Assembly: GCA_003599575.1 (NCBI GenBank)
Contig: QZKV01000042.1
Span: 1-64,000 of the forward strand
DNA length: 64,000 bases
Reading direction: 5' to 3'
Source: Desulfobacteraceae bacterium
Lineage (GTDB): Bacteria; Desulfobacterota; Desulfobacteria; Desulfobacterales; Desulfosarcinaceae
A program made the position numbers and the translations under genes. Within the stretch, counting starts at the first letter, position 1; each line of letters starts with the position of its first letter. Of the stretch, positions 1-9,002 are shown piece after piece. The notes beneath the pieces were generated by a model, which was given only the letters and a program-made list of their open reading frames with translations, was not told the origin of the DNA and did not search any database.

Positions 1-1195
1 AGTTGGCTTGAAAAGCGCGCTGCGTGGTGATCAGGGCCACGAACTCCTGGGCCAGGTCGACATTGGACATTTCCAGGCTGCTCGGCGCGATGGCACCTAC
101 ACCGGCCGAGTTGGGCACCGTGACGACCGGTTGCCCGGAGGCCAGCGAGGACATGAACAAATTGCTGCCTTGTTTGGCCAGACCTGCATAACTGGCGAAA
201 TCGGCCAGTGCGATCTGCGCGAAAGGAGCCATGGTACCGTTGGAATAAAGGGCCGTAAAAGTACCGTTTTCATCCACCGAAATGCCCTGCAGCATACCGC
301 TGGGGTACCCGTCCTGGGTCTGGCTTGTTTTGACCGATGTGCCGGAATACCCCGTTATGGAACCATTGCTGTTGCCCAATGCATCCAGCATGTTCCAGTC
401 GATGGTCAGATCGTTGCCGGTAAGGCCGGTCACCGTTATGGGAGGGCCGGCATCGCCGGCCGCCATGGCGGGTGTGCTGCTTCCCGGCAACAATGTGCCG
501 GTGGCGTCAAAAACAAGCTCGTAGTAGGCGGGCGGGGCAGCAGCCGGTCCCGCCGGTGTGGCCGATCCAATGGATGGCGCCACATACCAGTTCCAACCGG
601 TGGCGGAACGGATGAAATTGAAATTGAGCTCGATCGAGTTGCCCAGGGAATCATACACCGACATGGTGGTATCGAAAGTATCGCCTATCGCGGCGCCGGC
701 ATCCAGGTTGAGCCCTATGGAGATTTCTTCGGTTGGGCGCGGCGTGCTGATGCCGTTGGGCAGGGAAATGTTGCCCAGGGCCCCCAATGCGCCGGTGACG
801 GGATTGATGGCATATCCTTGGACCAGCAAACCGTCCTGAGTGACCAGCGTGTTGTCGCCGTTGAACTCGAATTGTCCGGCGCGGGTGTAATACTGCCCGT
901 TGTTGGACTCGTTTCGGACGATGAACATGCCTTGGCCGTTGATGGCAAGGTCGGTGACGGTGTTGCTGTTTTCCAAGGTTCCGGCATTCCAGTTGGACGA
1001 TATGCCGTTCATGCTGACACCCCGCCCGATCTGCATCCTGCTTTGTCCCAGCGTGGCATTGAAGACGTTGGCGAACAGCACGCGCGAGGTTTTGAAACCG
1101 GTGGTGTTGACATTGGCGATATTGTCGCCGATCACAGCCATGGTGCTGGTTTGTGCTTTTAATCCAGAGATACCCGAATACAGCGATCCGATCAT
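1..1195 (-). CDS. flgE: Flagellar hook protein FlgE (3' end outside window)
   Basis: Structural subunit of the flagellar hook, the universal joint between rod and filament; exported by the flagellar type III system. The N-terminus reads MIGSLYSGISGLKAQ and then NIANVNTTGFK, the classic rod/hook-family signature. Just before the window edge the reverse strand gives SNVDLAQEFVALITTQRAFQ, the conserved C-terminal coiled-coil motif, so only roughly 20 residues are missing. The start ATG at 1195 has an AAAGGAG ribosome site about 6 nt upstream. 398 codons are visible, a normal FlgE length. It is the last visible gene of the minus-strand flagellar operon and follows flgD, as in most hook operons. 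FlgE is preferred over FlgF/FlgG because of the length, the central insert domain and the flgD neighbour. Confidence 0.93.
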   Translation of the reverse strand, partial: MIGSLYSGISGLKAQTSTMAVIGDNIANVNTTGFKTSRVLFANVFNATLGQSRMQIGRGVSMNGISSNWNAGTLENSNTVTDLAINGQGMFIVRNESNNGQYYTRAGQFEFNGDNTLVTQDGLLVQGYAINPVTGALGALGNISLPNGISTPRPTEEISIGLNLDAGAAIGDTFDTTMSVYDSLGNSIELNFNFIRSATGWNWYVAPSIGSATPAGPAAAPPAYYELVFDATGTLLPGSSTPAMAAGDAGPPITVTGLTGNDLTIDWNMLDALGNSNGSITGYSGTSVKTSQTQDGYPSGMLQGISVDENGTFTALYSNGTMAPFAQIALADFASYAGLAKQGSNLFMSSLASGQPVVTVPNSAGVGAIAPSSLEMSNVDLAQEFVALITTQRAFQAN

Positions 1196-1298
1196 CGTAG
1201 ACTCCTTTCGTTTTTAGATGAAAGTAAAACCCACTCTCATCTTCCAACCGTTCAATTTATCGTGAGACAGAATAGATTCCGCATGCCTTTTTCCACTG

Positions 1299-1973
1299 TC
1301 ACTTCTCATCGCTCTGAAGAACACGGATCACATTGCCCATAGGGATTTCCCTGCTGCCGGATTGCAGATAGGCCTGGCCGTTGCTGAAATGAACGCCTGC
1401 GACCACTCCGGACGCAAACTGGGTCGCCGGAATGGAATTTCCCAGATCGTCGATGGCGGCCACTTCAAAGGTATAGGCACCGTCGGGGGACCGCCCGCCC
1501 AAATAATCCCTGCCATCCCATGAGATTTGGTGTTGCCCGGCGGACAACGCCCCGCTTTCGATCTGGCGAATGAAATTGCCCTGCGGATCATATACGCGCA
1601 AGTAGCTGCCGGCCGCATCCCGCTCCAACGAAAACTCAATCTTTTGGCTTTGTCCGTCTTGTACCTCAATGCTGTTGCCCACGGCCATAATGGTCTTGCC
1701 GATGAAACCGACCGCCTGGCTGTTGGTCATCACGGATTGGGAGCTGTTGATTGAACCCAGGCTGGCATTGATGTTCTGGAGCTGCTCCAATGAGCTGAAC
1801 TGCGCCAGTTGCGCGGTAAAAGCGGTGCTGTCCATGGGGTTCAGTGGATCTTGAGATTGCAGCTGGGCCACCAGCAAATTCAGAAAATCGTTTTTGCCCA
1901 TGATCTTGTTATCGGATGCGGCCTTGGTCTCGCCGCCGCGGGAAGCCACCTGCGCTAAACCTTCGATTGACAT
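1299..1973 (-). CDS. flgD: Flagellar hook cap/assembly protein FlgD
   Basis: Scaffold (cap) for hook subunit polymerisation. The 224-aa product shows the N-terminal FlgD signature: GKNDFLNLLVAQLQSQDPLN at about residues 27-46, followed by the Gln-rich segment TAQLAQFSSLEQLQNIN. A FlgD Ig/tudor-like C-terminal half follows, containing ISWDGRDYLGG and GAYTFEVAA. Length is normal for the family. The ATG at 1973 has an AGGAGG ribosome site about 9 nt upstream. It sits between fliK and flgE in the operon, the usual order fliK-flgD-flgE. The 103-nt gap to flgE contains no recognisable promoter. Confidence 0.96.
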   Translation of the reverse strand: MSIEGLAQVASRGGETKAASDNKIMGKNDFLNLLVAQLQSQDPLNPMDSTAFTAQLAQFSSLEQLQNINASLGSINSSQSVMTNSQAVGFIGKTIMAVGNSIEVQDGQSQKIEFSLERDAAGSYLRVYDPQGNFIRQIESGALSAGQHQISWDGRDYLGGRSPDGAYTFEVAAIDDLGNSIPATQFASGVVAGVHFSNGQAYLQSGSREIPMGNVIRVLQSDEK

Positions 1974-2094
1974 GTCTGTGTTCCTCCTGGCCTGTTGTCC
2001 AAGCGTTTACTGCGCTGTCCTCGGGACAACCGAATGTTGTCGGCGGTCTGATACAGAAGTTGCCATGATCTTCTGAGTATCCCCTGATTCGTTT

Positions 2095-3633
2095 TCAAGC
2101 GAAGAAATCCACCTCGCCGGTGCTGCCATAGTGGAGTATCCCGGCCGGTCCGACCTCCTCCAGGCTGCCGTCACGCTCCTGGGATGGACCTTGCCCGCTG
2201 GGTCGGTGCCGTTGCTGATGCTGCTCCTGCGCTTGCCGGAAAGAAGACATGGGTTGCTGGCCGCTGCGCCATGGATCGTTGTCCGGGGCGACCGAAATCT
2301 CCACTTTTTGGACATGCAGCCCCTGCTGCTGCAGTTCGTTTTTCAATAATTGGATATTGTGTTCGAGGATCTCCTTGACCTGACGGGTCTCTGCGGTCAT
2401 GCGGATGATGACGTTTTGATCTTGCGTCATGATCTCCATGCGCAAATTGCCCAATAGTTCAGGTTTCAGTTTAATCTGCATGTGGGAATGGCGTCCATCG
2501 GTATGCAGGGTCATGCGCTGGACGATCTGACGGATAAGATCGGTCTCCATCTGCCTGGGGACCGCAGGTGTTTCCGGGGACCCCTGTGAAGGCTCGGCCG
2601 CAGTGCGCTGCCAAAGTGCGTCGGGGACCTGCAGCGTCTCGCGGGATGAAACGGCTATCCGGGAAGCGGTCGATTCGGACGGCGGCGTGCCGCCGCTGTT
2701 TTCATCACCCATGGGCTGCAGCACGCTTTTTACCTTCAAAGAAGGCTCGGCGTTTTCGAGCAGGGCCGGCGCCGCGACGGATTTTTCCAGTGGGGTTGAA
2801 GACAAAGATGTATTCAGCTTGGGGGAATGGTGGTGAGCCTGGATGAACCGGGGCGAACCTGCGCCTGTGGTCGGATCGTCCGTTTTTCTTCCTTCCGAAA
2901 TTTCCCCCCCCCGGGCGTCTGGGGGCGCAGCCTGCAGAACCTCTTGATTTTCGAACGCGCGTTCATTGGCTTTCTGCAGTGCATGACCTTGCGCATCGGC
3001 CGCACTTTTTGTGAAGAGATGTGTACGGACTCCCGCTTGATCCGCAGTTGGTTGCTCGGTTCGGAATTGATCCCAGGTTTTGACGGCATGCTGTGTCGCA
3101 CCCGAAGCAGGCCGCCTGCCGGTGTGGGCCCCTTCGGCAAGCGCCGTCCACAAACCGGGGGCCGCTTCAACCGGTGCTTCGTCAGAATCCGAAACGGCCG
3201 CAGCACCATCGACGGATGTTTCGGGAAGGGCAACCTGGGGTCGGGCTGTTTCAGCACTCTCGGCCCCATTGGGGCCCGGCGTCTGAATTTTCACCTGCAA
3301 CGCGGGACTATCTTTATTGTCGCTCCCAGCTGCTTGCAAAACCAGATTGAGCACGTTTTTGCCCCCGTTTTCGGGATTGGACAGATCGATCAGCGGCACC
3401 CATTGACTGGGATCTCCCTCCAATGCCACCAGATCGAACTGCTCCAAAGAACGGTTCAGCTGTTCGGCTGGCATTTGCATTAAGGCAGCCATAATTTCGG
3501 CAAAACCGCCGGTAGTGTCCCCGATTCCTTCGGCATCAAATTTGGGCGGCAGCTTGAGGGCCAATTTTTGGGTAAACACTCCCTCACTGCGCCCCAGCGG
3601 TGTCAGTTCCATGATTTTGAGTGTGCATTGCAT
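2095..3633 (-). CDS. fliK: Flagellar hook-length control protein FliK
   Basis: Secreted molecular ruler that sets hook length and switches export specificity from hook to filament subunits. The 512-aa product has a long low-complexity, Pro/Ala/Glu-rich N-terminal and central region, typical of the ruler part. The Flg_hook domain lies at about residues 370-455. It includes HMQIKLKPELLGNLRMEI, VIIRMTAETRQVKEIL and LLKNELQQQGLHVQKVEISV, which match the LxPxxLGxvxv...L..L...Gl pattern of FliK C-termini. The C-terminal tail is Gln/Arg-rich. It lies between fliJ and flgD, which supports the assignment because FliK N-termini are poorly conserved. Confidence 0.93.
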   Translation of the reverse strand: MQCTLKIMELTPLGRSEGVFTQKLALKLPPKFDAEGIGDTTGGFAEIMAALMQMPAEQLNRSLEQFDLVALEGDPSQWVPLIDLSNPENGGKNVLNLVLQAAGSDNKDSPALQVKIQTPGPNGAESAETARPQVALPETSVDGAAAVSDSDEAPVEAAPGLWTALAEGAHTGRRPASGATQHAVKTWDQFRTEQPTADQAGVRTHLFTKSAADAQGHALQKANERAFENQEVLQAAPPDARGGEISEGRKTDDPTTGAGSPRFIQAHHHSPKLNTSLSSTPLEKSVAAPALLENAEPSLKVKSVLQPMGDENSGGTPPSESTASRIAVSSRETLQVPDALWQRTAAEPSQGSPETPAVPRQMETDLIRQIVQRMTLHTDGRHSHMQIKLKPELLGNLRMEIMTQDQNVIIRMTAETRQVKEILEHNIQLLKNELQQQGLHVQKVEISVAPDNDPWRSGQQPMSSFRQAQEQHQQRHRPSGQGPSQERDGSLEEVGPAGILHYGSTGEVDFFA

Positions 3634-3645
3634 CGTTTTCTGCTT

Positions 3646-4089
3646 TCAATTGTTTCTGAGAGTGAATCGGTTGATGGCCATTTCATTGATGAACTTCTGT
3701 TCCGCGCTGTCCAGTTCCGCAAGGAAAGCCTGTTCTCCTTTCTCCTTCAGACGGTCCAGGGTCTTGCGCTTTTTCATAGCGACCAGCAGCGCTTCGCGAG
3801 CCTGTTCGCACACCCTTTTTGCGGATTGCACCTCGCTGCGCCGAGCGTCGATTTCATCCGTCAGAGTTTGTAAAAAGCGGCGGTACATCGCCGCCTTGGA
3901 AGCGCTCCCGCCATTTTGGAGCCCCAGGCGGAACTCATCTTCGCACCGGCTGCGCTGTTCGATCCGGCCGGCCAAAACGGCTTCGGCCTGTTCCAGTAAC
4001 CGGCGGGCATCGGACAACGCTTTCTGCAACCGATCTTCCTCGAATTGACGGTATCTGCGCAGCGCTTCCAGTTTGAATTGATATCCCAT
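3646..4089 (-). CDS. fliJ: Flagellar export chaperone FliJ
   Basis: Small coiled-coil protein of the flagellar export ATPase complex; it binds FliI and FlhA like a rotor stalk. The 147-aa protein begins MGYQFKLEALRRYRQFEEDR, which matches the FliJ N-terminal pattern, and is then charged and heptad-like almost throughout. It lies directly after the fliH-fliI fusion gene (171 nt away, the gap being filled by a tandem inverted-repeat element) and 12 nt before fliK. No good Shine-Dalgarno precedes the ATG at 4089; the upstream bases belong to the repeat border. Another ATG further in is unlikely because the family motif starts at residue 2. Confidence 0.93.
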   Translation of the reverse strand: MGYQFKLEALRRYRQFEEDRLQKALSDARRLLEQAEAVLAGRIEQRSRCEDEFRLGLQNGGSASKAAMYRRFLQTLTDEIDARRSEVQSAKRVCEQAREALLVAMKKRKTLDRLKEKGEQAFLAELDSAEQKFINEMAINRFTLRNN

Positions 4090-4098
4090 AGGTGGTCT

Positions 4099-4240
4099 GA
4101 GTTATTGGGTTTATTGGGTTTATTGGGTTTGTTGGGTTTATTGGGTTATTGGGTTTGTTGGGTTTGTTGGGTTTTCCTTTCCAAGCCGTAACCCAAACAA
4201 CTCAATGAACTCAACAAACCCAATAAACTCAATTAACTCT
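4099..4240. repeat. 9-nt tandem repeat cluster forming an imperfect inverted repeat
   Basis: The left arm (about 4099-4175) is a run of eight 9-nt units of the type TTATTGGGT or TTGTTGGGT; one unit is shortened to 8 nt. After a short spacer (CCTTTCCAAGCCG) the right arm (about 4189-4240) carries the complementary units, such as AACCCAAACAA, CTCAATGAA and CCCAATAAA. The two arms can fold into a long imperfect hairpin. It fills the fliHI-fliJ intergenic gap inside the operon. It lacks the spacers of a CRISPR array and encodes nothing visible. Confidence 0.85.
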
Positions 4241-4260
4241 CTCCTTTTGCACCCGATCAA

Positions 4261-6231
4261 TCATTGTTTGTTCATCAAATCGTCCAATTGCAGCAGGCTT
4301 TGTTCGAAACCGATGCTTTCGTCGATGCCCTGCCGCAAAAAGGCCTGTATGCGGTCGATTTTGGCAATGGCCCGATCAATCGCCGCGTTGCTGCCGCTCA
4401 CATATGCCCCGATGTTGATGAGATCTTCCGACTTCCGATAAGTCGCCAGCATTTCTTTCAGCCGCCCGGCATTGTGTTTGTGCTGAAGCGTGGCGATATC
4501 TTCCATGACACGGCTGATGCTGCGCAGCACATCAATGGCCGGATAATGGTTTTGATGCGCCAGTTCACGGCTGAGAACGATATGCCCGTCCAGAATGGAG
4601 CGCGCAGCGTCAGCGATCGGTTCATTCATGTCATCGCCTTCCACCAGAACGGTGTACAGACCGGTGATGGAACCGGCATGGTCTGACGTACCGGCGCGTT
4701 CCAGCAACTTGGGGAGCAAAGTGAACACCGAGGGCGTATATCCCTTGCTGGTAGGCGGCTCGCCCAGGGCCAACCCGATTTCGCGCTGCGCCATGGCAAA
4801 GCGCGTCAATGAATCCATCATCAGGTTGACCGTCCATCCCTGATCGCGGAAAAATTCGGCAATGGCCGTGGCCACGAATGCTCCGCGCACCCTGACCAAA
4901 GGAAGATGATCGGATGTCGCCACCACCACGACCGACTTCTTCAAGCCCTGCTCACCCAACTCCTTTTCAATGAAATCGTTTAATTCGCGGCCGCGTTCGC
5001 CGATCAGCGCAATGACGTTCACATCGGCGCTGCTCTGGCGAGCGATCATGCCCATCAACACGCTTTTACCGACGCCCGATCCGGCAAAAATCCCCATGCG
5101 CTGACCGCAACCCACCGTAATCAAGCTGTTGATGGCTCTTATACCCAAATCCAGGGGGACACGAATGCGTTGGCGCAGCAGCGGATTGATGGGATCGGCA
5201 TAAACCGGATACTCGCTTGAGGTGTCCAGCGGTCCGCGCCCGTCAATCGGTTGTCCCAGACCATTGATGATCCGACCGAGCAGTTGGGGGCCAACTGAGA
5301 TCGAGGCTCTTTCCTGCCTTGCCACAACCCGGCTGCCCGGACCGATCGTTTTGATATCTTCCAAGGGCATCATCAGAACCGTCCGGTCACGAAATCCGAG
5401 TACTTCAGCCATGAGCGGACGTTGCTTCTCATCACCCTGAATGTCGCACATGCAGCCCAGTTGCACTTTCGGTCCGCTGGCTTCCACCACCAGACCGACC
5501 ACCTTGGTGACATGGCCGTAGATTTTAATAGGCGCTGTTTCACGCACTTTTTGGCGGTAGTTTTCCAGAGCCATCGGCATCTCAGCGATTCTATGGATGG
5601 CGGCCTTGGATTCAGCCATGGCCGAGGCCAGGCTATGGGCAAATGCCGCAATCTGCTGATCAATACGCGCATCAATGACGCCGAACTCGGTTTCAATCAC
5701 GCAGCCGCCTTTTTGCAGATTGGGATCGGCACTGATTTGAACCATGTTCCATGAATCGACATCGGGCACCATACTTTGCAAAGTTCTGCGGATGGTTTCG
5801 CAATCGCCGGGGTTGGCTTTGATCTTCATGCACTCTCGACCGGCCGCCATTTCTACGGCGCGCCGGATGATCTTGTCGGCCAAATCCGGCTGATGCCCGA
5901 TTTGATGCGCAACGATACCCCTGGCCAAGGCCAACGCCAAACGCACCGTATTCTCTTCGCAATTGACGCGGATCTGGATTTGCTGGTCTGCGAGCAGTGT
6001 TCGGGCCTGCGATAACAATTCACCCAGGGCGGCCATCTGGTCTTGTTCCAGGGCCAGTGTCTGGTTGCGGCCCTGCAATTTTCCCTGTTCGAAAGCCTCC
6101 GCTTCGGCATCGCTCAGCATTTTGGCCAAGCCGTCGGATTGACCGAGGGCGTCCACCGCATCACCCATGCCGGATAGACCGTCGTCTTTGATCTTGGGAA
6201 AACAGTAGGTGTTGTATTTATTCTCCGCCAT
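4261..6231 (-). CDS. fliI: Fused flagellar export regulator-ATPase FliH-FliI
   Basis: A single 656-aa reading frame combining the ATPase regulator FliH and the export ATPase FliI. FliH part (about residues 1-212): an EQGKLQGR-type charged N-terminal helix region, then NTVRLALALARGIV, MKIKANPGDCETIRRTL, and the C-terminal FliH signature DPNLQKGGCVIETEFGVIDARID. FliI part (about 218-656, a normal full FliI length): a beta-barrel start, Walker A GSGVGKS at 384-390, GERGRE at 411-416, Walker B VNLMMDSLTR at 468-477, and GEPPTSKGYTPSVF. The ATG at 6231 overlaps the fliG stop as TAATG. FliH and FliI normally form a separate FliH2-FliI complex, so covalent fusion would fix their ratio. A separate FliH-like gene lies at 12185-12850. 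The alternative is a sequencing error removing a stop; no frameshift sign is visible. Confidence 0.93.
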   Translation of the reverse strand: MAENKYNTYCFPKIKDDGLSGMGDAVDALGQSDGLAKMLSDAEAEAFEQGKLQGRNQTLALEQDQMAALGELLSQARTLLADQQIQIRVNCEENTVRLALALARGIVAHQIGHQPDLADKIIRRAVEMAAGRECMKIKANPGDCETIRRTLQSMVPDVDSWNMVQISADPNLQKGGCVIETEFGVIDARIDQQIAAFAHSLASAMAESKAAIHRIAEMPMALENYRQKVRETAPIKIYGHVTKVVGLVVEASGPKVQLGCMCDIQGDEKQRPLMAEVLGFRDRTVLMMPLEDIKTIGPGSRVVARQERASISVGPQLLGRIINGLGQPIDGRGPLDTSSEYPVYADPINPLLRQRIRVPLDLGIRAINSLITVGCGQRMGIFAGSGVGKSVLMGMIARQSSADVNVIALIGERGRELNDFIEKELGEQGLKKSVVVVATSDHLPLVRVRGAFVATAIAEFFRDQGWTVNLMMDSLTRFAMAQREIGLALGEPPTSKGYTPSVFTLLPKLLERAGTSDHAGSITGLYTVLVEGDDMNEPIADAARSILDGHIVLSRELAHQNHYPAIDVLRSISRVMEDIATLQHKHNAGRLKEMLATYRKSEDLINIGAYVSGSNAAIDRAIAKIDRIQAFLRQGIDESIGFEQSLLQLDDLMNKQ

Positions 6232-7199
6232 TATCCCACAAACTCTTCCCCACCACGTCCGGTGATGATCAACTCCCCTTTTCGTTCCATATCCTGGATG
6301 ATGCGTGTTATCTTTTGCTGGGCATCGGTCACATCCTTCATTCTGACCGCGCCGGTCACTTCCATTTCTTCCTTGAGGATTTCCGCCGCGCGCTGCGACA
6401 TATTGCGGAAAATCTTCTGTTTGACTTCTTCGGAAGCAGCTTTCAGAGCAACCGCCAATTCATGGGATTCCACACTGCGCAGCACTTTCTGCAGCCCTTT
6501 GTCGTCTACCAGTACGATATCCTCGAAAACAAACATCATCTGTTTGACTTCTTCAGCCAGATCCGGATTGTTTTCTTCGATTTCATCGATGATCTGCTCG
6601 GCAATGCTGCCGTCGATCTGGTTGAGTATCTCGGCCAGACGAGCGACCCCCCCGGCTTCCTGGGTGGACACATGGTCTTTGTTTTTGAGGATCTCCTCAA
6701 ACACCTTGTCGACTTCCTTGACCATCCCGGCCAGTACTTTATTCAGATTGGCAATGCGATAGGCGACATCCGCCATGATTTGATCCGGCAGGCGGCTGAG
6801 GATGTCGCTGGCGACCGAGGGGGCCAGATGGACCAGAATCAATGCGATCGTTTGGGGATGCTCATCTTTGATCAATTGGATGAGCTGATTGGGTTCAATG
6901 TCCTGTACAGCTTCCAATGTCGATTTTGGGGGGCCTTTTTTGCCTTCCCTGGCCGCATCGGCCTGTTCTTTGCCGGCGCCTTGAGGCAACTGCAAGTCAA
7001 ACCCGGTCGCCTCAATGAATTCGCGCGCGACACGATTGACCAGATCCGCAGGAACCGACCCGAGCCTGGATTGCAGCTTATAGATCAGCTGCCGTTCTTC
7101 TTCAGGGAAGCGCGCAAGAATCGATCGTGTCGCATCCGGACCGACCGCCTTGGTCAGAATCGCCACCTTAACAGAACCGGTCAGTTGCTTTAAATCCAT
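6231..7199 (-). CDS. fliG: Flagellar motor switch protein FliG
   Basis: Rotor component that couples stator torque to the MS ring and sets rotation direction. The 322-aa product starts with KQLTGSVKVAILTKAVG, has the middle-domain segment IKDEHPQTIALILVHL with EHPQTIA, and has a C-terminal domain with MFVFEDIVLVDDKGLQKVLR. This is the torque-helix region where charged residues contact MotA. The end, RGGEEFVG, is the short conserved tail. Slightly shorter than many FliG proteins (about 330-345 aa) but all three domains are recognisable. It follows fliF by 108 nt and its stop overlaps the start of the fliH-fliI fusion by 1 nt, indicating translational coupling. Confidence 0.96.
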   Translation of the reverse strand: MDLKQLTGSVKVAILTKAVGPDATRSILARFPEEERQLIYKLQSRLGSVPADLVNRVAREFIEATGFDLQLPQGAGKEQADAAREGKKGPPKSTLEAVQDIEPNQLIQLIKDEHPQTIALILVHLAPSVASDILSRLPDQIMADVAYRIANLNKVLAGMVKEVDKVFEEILKNKDHVSTQEAGGVARLAEILNQIDGSIAEQIIDEIEENNPDLAEEVKQMMFVFEDIVLVDDKGLQKVLRSVESHELAVALKAASEEVKQKIFRNMSQRAAEILKEEMEVTGAVRMKDVTDAQQKITRIIQDMERKGELIITGRGGEEFVG

Positions 7200-7307
7200 G
7201 CAAATTTATTCTCGCGGGTTGATCATCAACTTAAGGGTATGCCGAACAAAAAAACCTGAATTAAAAACGATATCCTATAGAGCCCCTTAAATCTAAAAAC
7301 CTTTTGT

Positions 7308-8909
7308 TTACGTTTCCTTGAGCCATTTCTGCATCAGTTTCCCTGAATCCTCCTGGTTTGATTCGATCAGTTTGGCCGCTTGTTTGACGAAGTTGTCGGA
7401 CGCGGCTTGCCCGGCATATTTGTTTTCGATTTCGGAGAGGCTGCGGGGCAAGTGTTCCAGCAGTTCGACATCCTCCCAGGGTGTATCGGTCAACCATCGG
7501 ACCAACGGCCGGATCACGTAGGCGAAGGTGCCGATCAGAAACAGTCCGACCACCAGGTATTTGATATAGCTGCCGAAACCGGCAAAGCGATCGAGCCACG
7601 ATCCATCCCTCTCGCCGGTTTCCTTGGCCAGATCATTGGCGCTGAAGGCGATATTGACAACCTCCACTTTGTCTCCGCGGACCGGGTCGAAATTGACCGC
7701 GCTCTTGACAATGTTTTCCAGTGCGCTCATCTCTTCGGCGCTGCGGGCGGTGTATTGCAGTTCCTGGCGCGCCGTCGCCCCTTTTCCGGTAGTCAAGGTT
7801 TTGTAGCTCCCGTCCACAATCACGGCCACGGACAGCCGCTGCAGCTTGCCTACCGGCATGATTTTACGGCTGGTGGTCTTGCCGATTTCATAATTGAGGG
7901 TTTTATCCTCTTTCTGAAATCCTTTGGTCGCGTTGCCCTGCGCGCCCGCCGCCGGTTGGGTGATGTTGGCGGCCAGACCGGGAATGCCGACGGCACCGGG
8001 ATCGGCCTGGGTGGAAGTTTCGCTCAAAAGCTGTTCACTGCGCACCACCTGGTTTTCCGGTAGATACATCTCTTCGGTCTTTTCCTGCTGCATGAAATCC
8101 AAATCGCAAGCCACGCGCACAATGGCCCTGCCCTGTCCCAGTACTTTTTCCAGCATGGTCAGGATTTGCTTTTCCAGCAGGCGCTCTTTTTTTTGCTGGA
8201 ACTCCAAATGACCGGCGCTCAATTTGGCCTCCGAATTCTCATCGTCGAGACCGGCCAGCATTTTTCCGTTTTGATCGACCACAGTAACACCGGCCGGGGT
8301 CAGGCGCGGCACGCTGGAAGATACCAGATGAACGATCCCCTGTATCTGGTCCGCATTCAGCCATCGGCCGGGACGCATTTTAAGGATGACCGACGCGGAG
8401 GCCGGCTCCGCGTCTTCGATAAACAAGGAACGTTCTGACATGACAATGTGAACCCGTGAGCTTTCCACCTCGGATAAAGAATTGATGGTGCGGCTCAGTT
8501 CTCCCTGCAAGGCCCGCTGGTAGTTGATGTTCTGGACAAACTCGGTCATGCCGAGTTTGGCATTGTCGAAGACTTCAAAACCCGTGCCGCCGCGCGGCAA
8601 TCCCTGTGAAGCAAGCTCCAGGCGCACTTCGTAAAGGCGCTCGCGGGGAATCTGGATGGTTTGGCCGTCATGGGAAATTTGGAATTCGATTTTCTTGTGC
8701 TTCAGCAAGGCGGCCACCTCTCCGGCGCTTTCGGGCGTCATCTGGCTGAATAAGGGCGCGAAGTCAGGACGGCCGGACCAGGAGATCAGTCCGATCATAC
8801 CGGAAACGGTGCTTGCTACGACTAAAAAAAGCACCATCATTTTTCCGGCCGACATGGTCTGGAAGATGGCCTTGATCTGTTTCAGGATTTCAGCAATCGA
8901 ATTGGGCAT
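7308..8909 (-). CDS. fliF: Flagellar MS-ring protein FliF
   Basis: Inner-membrane ring on which the C-ring and export gate assemble. The 533-aa product has an N-terminal transmembrane helix (about residues 24-44, MVLFLVVASTVSGMIGLISW), a YscJ-type secretory domain with FAPLFSQMTPESAGEVAALL and QGLPRGGTGFEVFD, and the ring-building segment NYQRALQGELSRTI. There is a second transmembrane helix near residue 440 (YLVVGLFLIGTFAYVI), then a cytoplasmic tail that should bind FliG. Length is normal. Upstream is fliE (93 nt away) and downstream is fliG. Confidence 0.96.
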   Translation of the reverse strand: MPNSIAEILKQIKAIFQTMSAGKMMVLFLVVASTVSGMIGLISWSGRPDFAPLFSQMTPESAGEVAALLKHKKIEFQISHDGQTIQIPRERLYEVRLELASQGLPRGGTGFEVFDNAKLGMTEFVQNINYQRALQGELSRTINSLSEVESSRVHIVMSERSLFIEDAEPASASVILKMRPGRWLNADQIQGIVHLVSSSVPRLTPAGVTVVDQNGKMLAGLDDENSEAKLSAGHLEFQQKKERLLEKQILTMLEKVLGQGRAIVRVACDLDFMQQEKTEEMYLPENQVVRSEQLLSETSTQADPGAVGIPGLAANITQPAAGAQGNATKGFQKEDKTLNYEIGKTTSRKIMPVGKLQRLSVAVIVDGSYKTLTTGKGATARQELQYTARSAEEMSALENIVKSAVNFDPVRGDKVEVVNIAFSANDLAKETGERDGSWLDRFAGFGSYIKYLVVGLFLIGTFAYVIRPLVRWLTDTPWEDVELLEHLPRSLSEIENKYAGQAASDNFVKQAAKLIESNQEDSGKLMQKWLKET

Positions 8910-9002
8910 GAGATCTTCTCACTAGAGGTCGCTAATATATCCCCGGGCATACTTCCGAGCCCGCGGCGATGAATATAGGCCAATGGGTCAACGGACAAAC
9001 CT

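Noticed and set aside
8-1162. Plus-strand open frame of 384 aa at the window start
   Set aside because: It lies wholly opposite flgE, which has a clear ribosome site and family motifs at both ends; the plus frame shows no motif.
4099-4240. Repeat cluster as a CRISPR array
   Set aside because: Units are 9 nt, contiguous, without unique spacers, and reversed in the second half; no cas genes are nearby.
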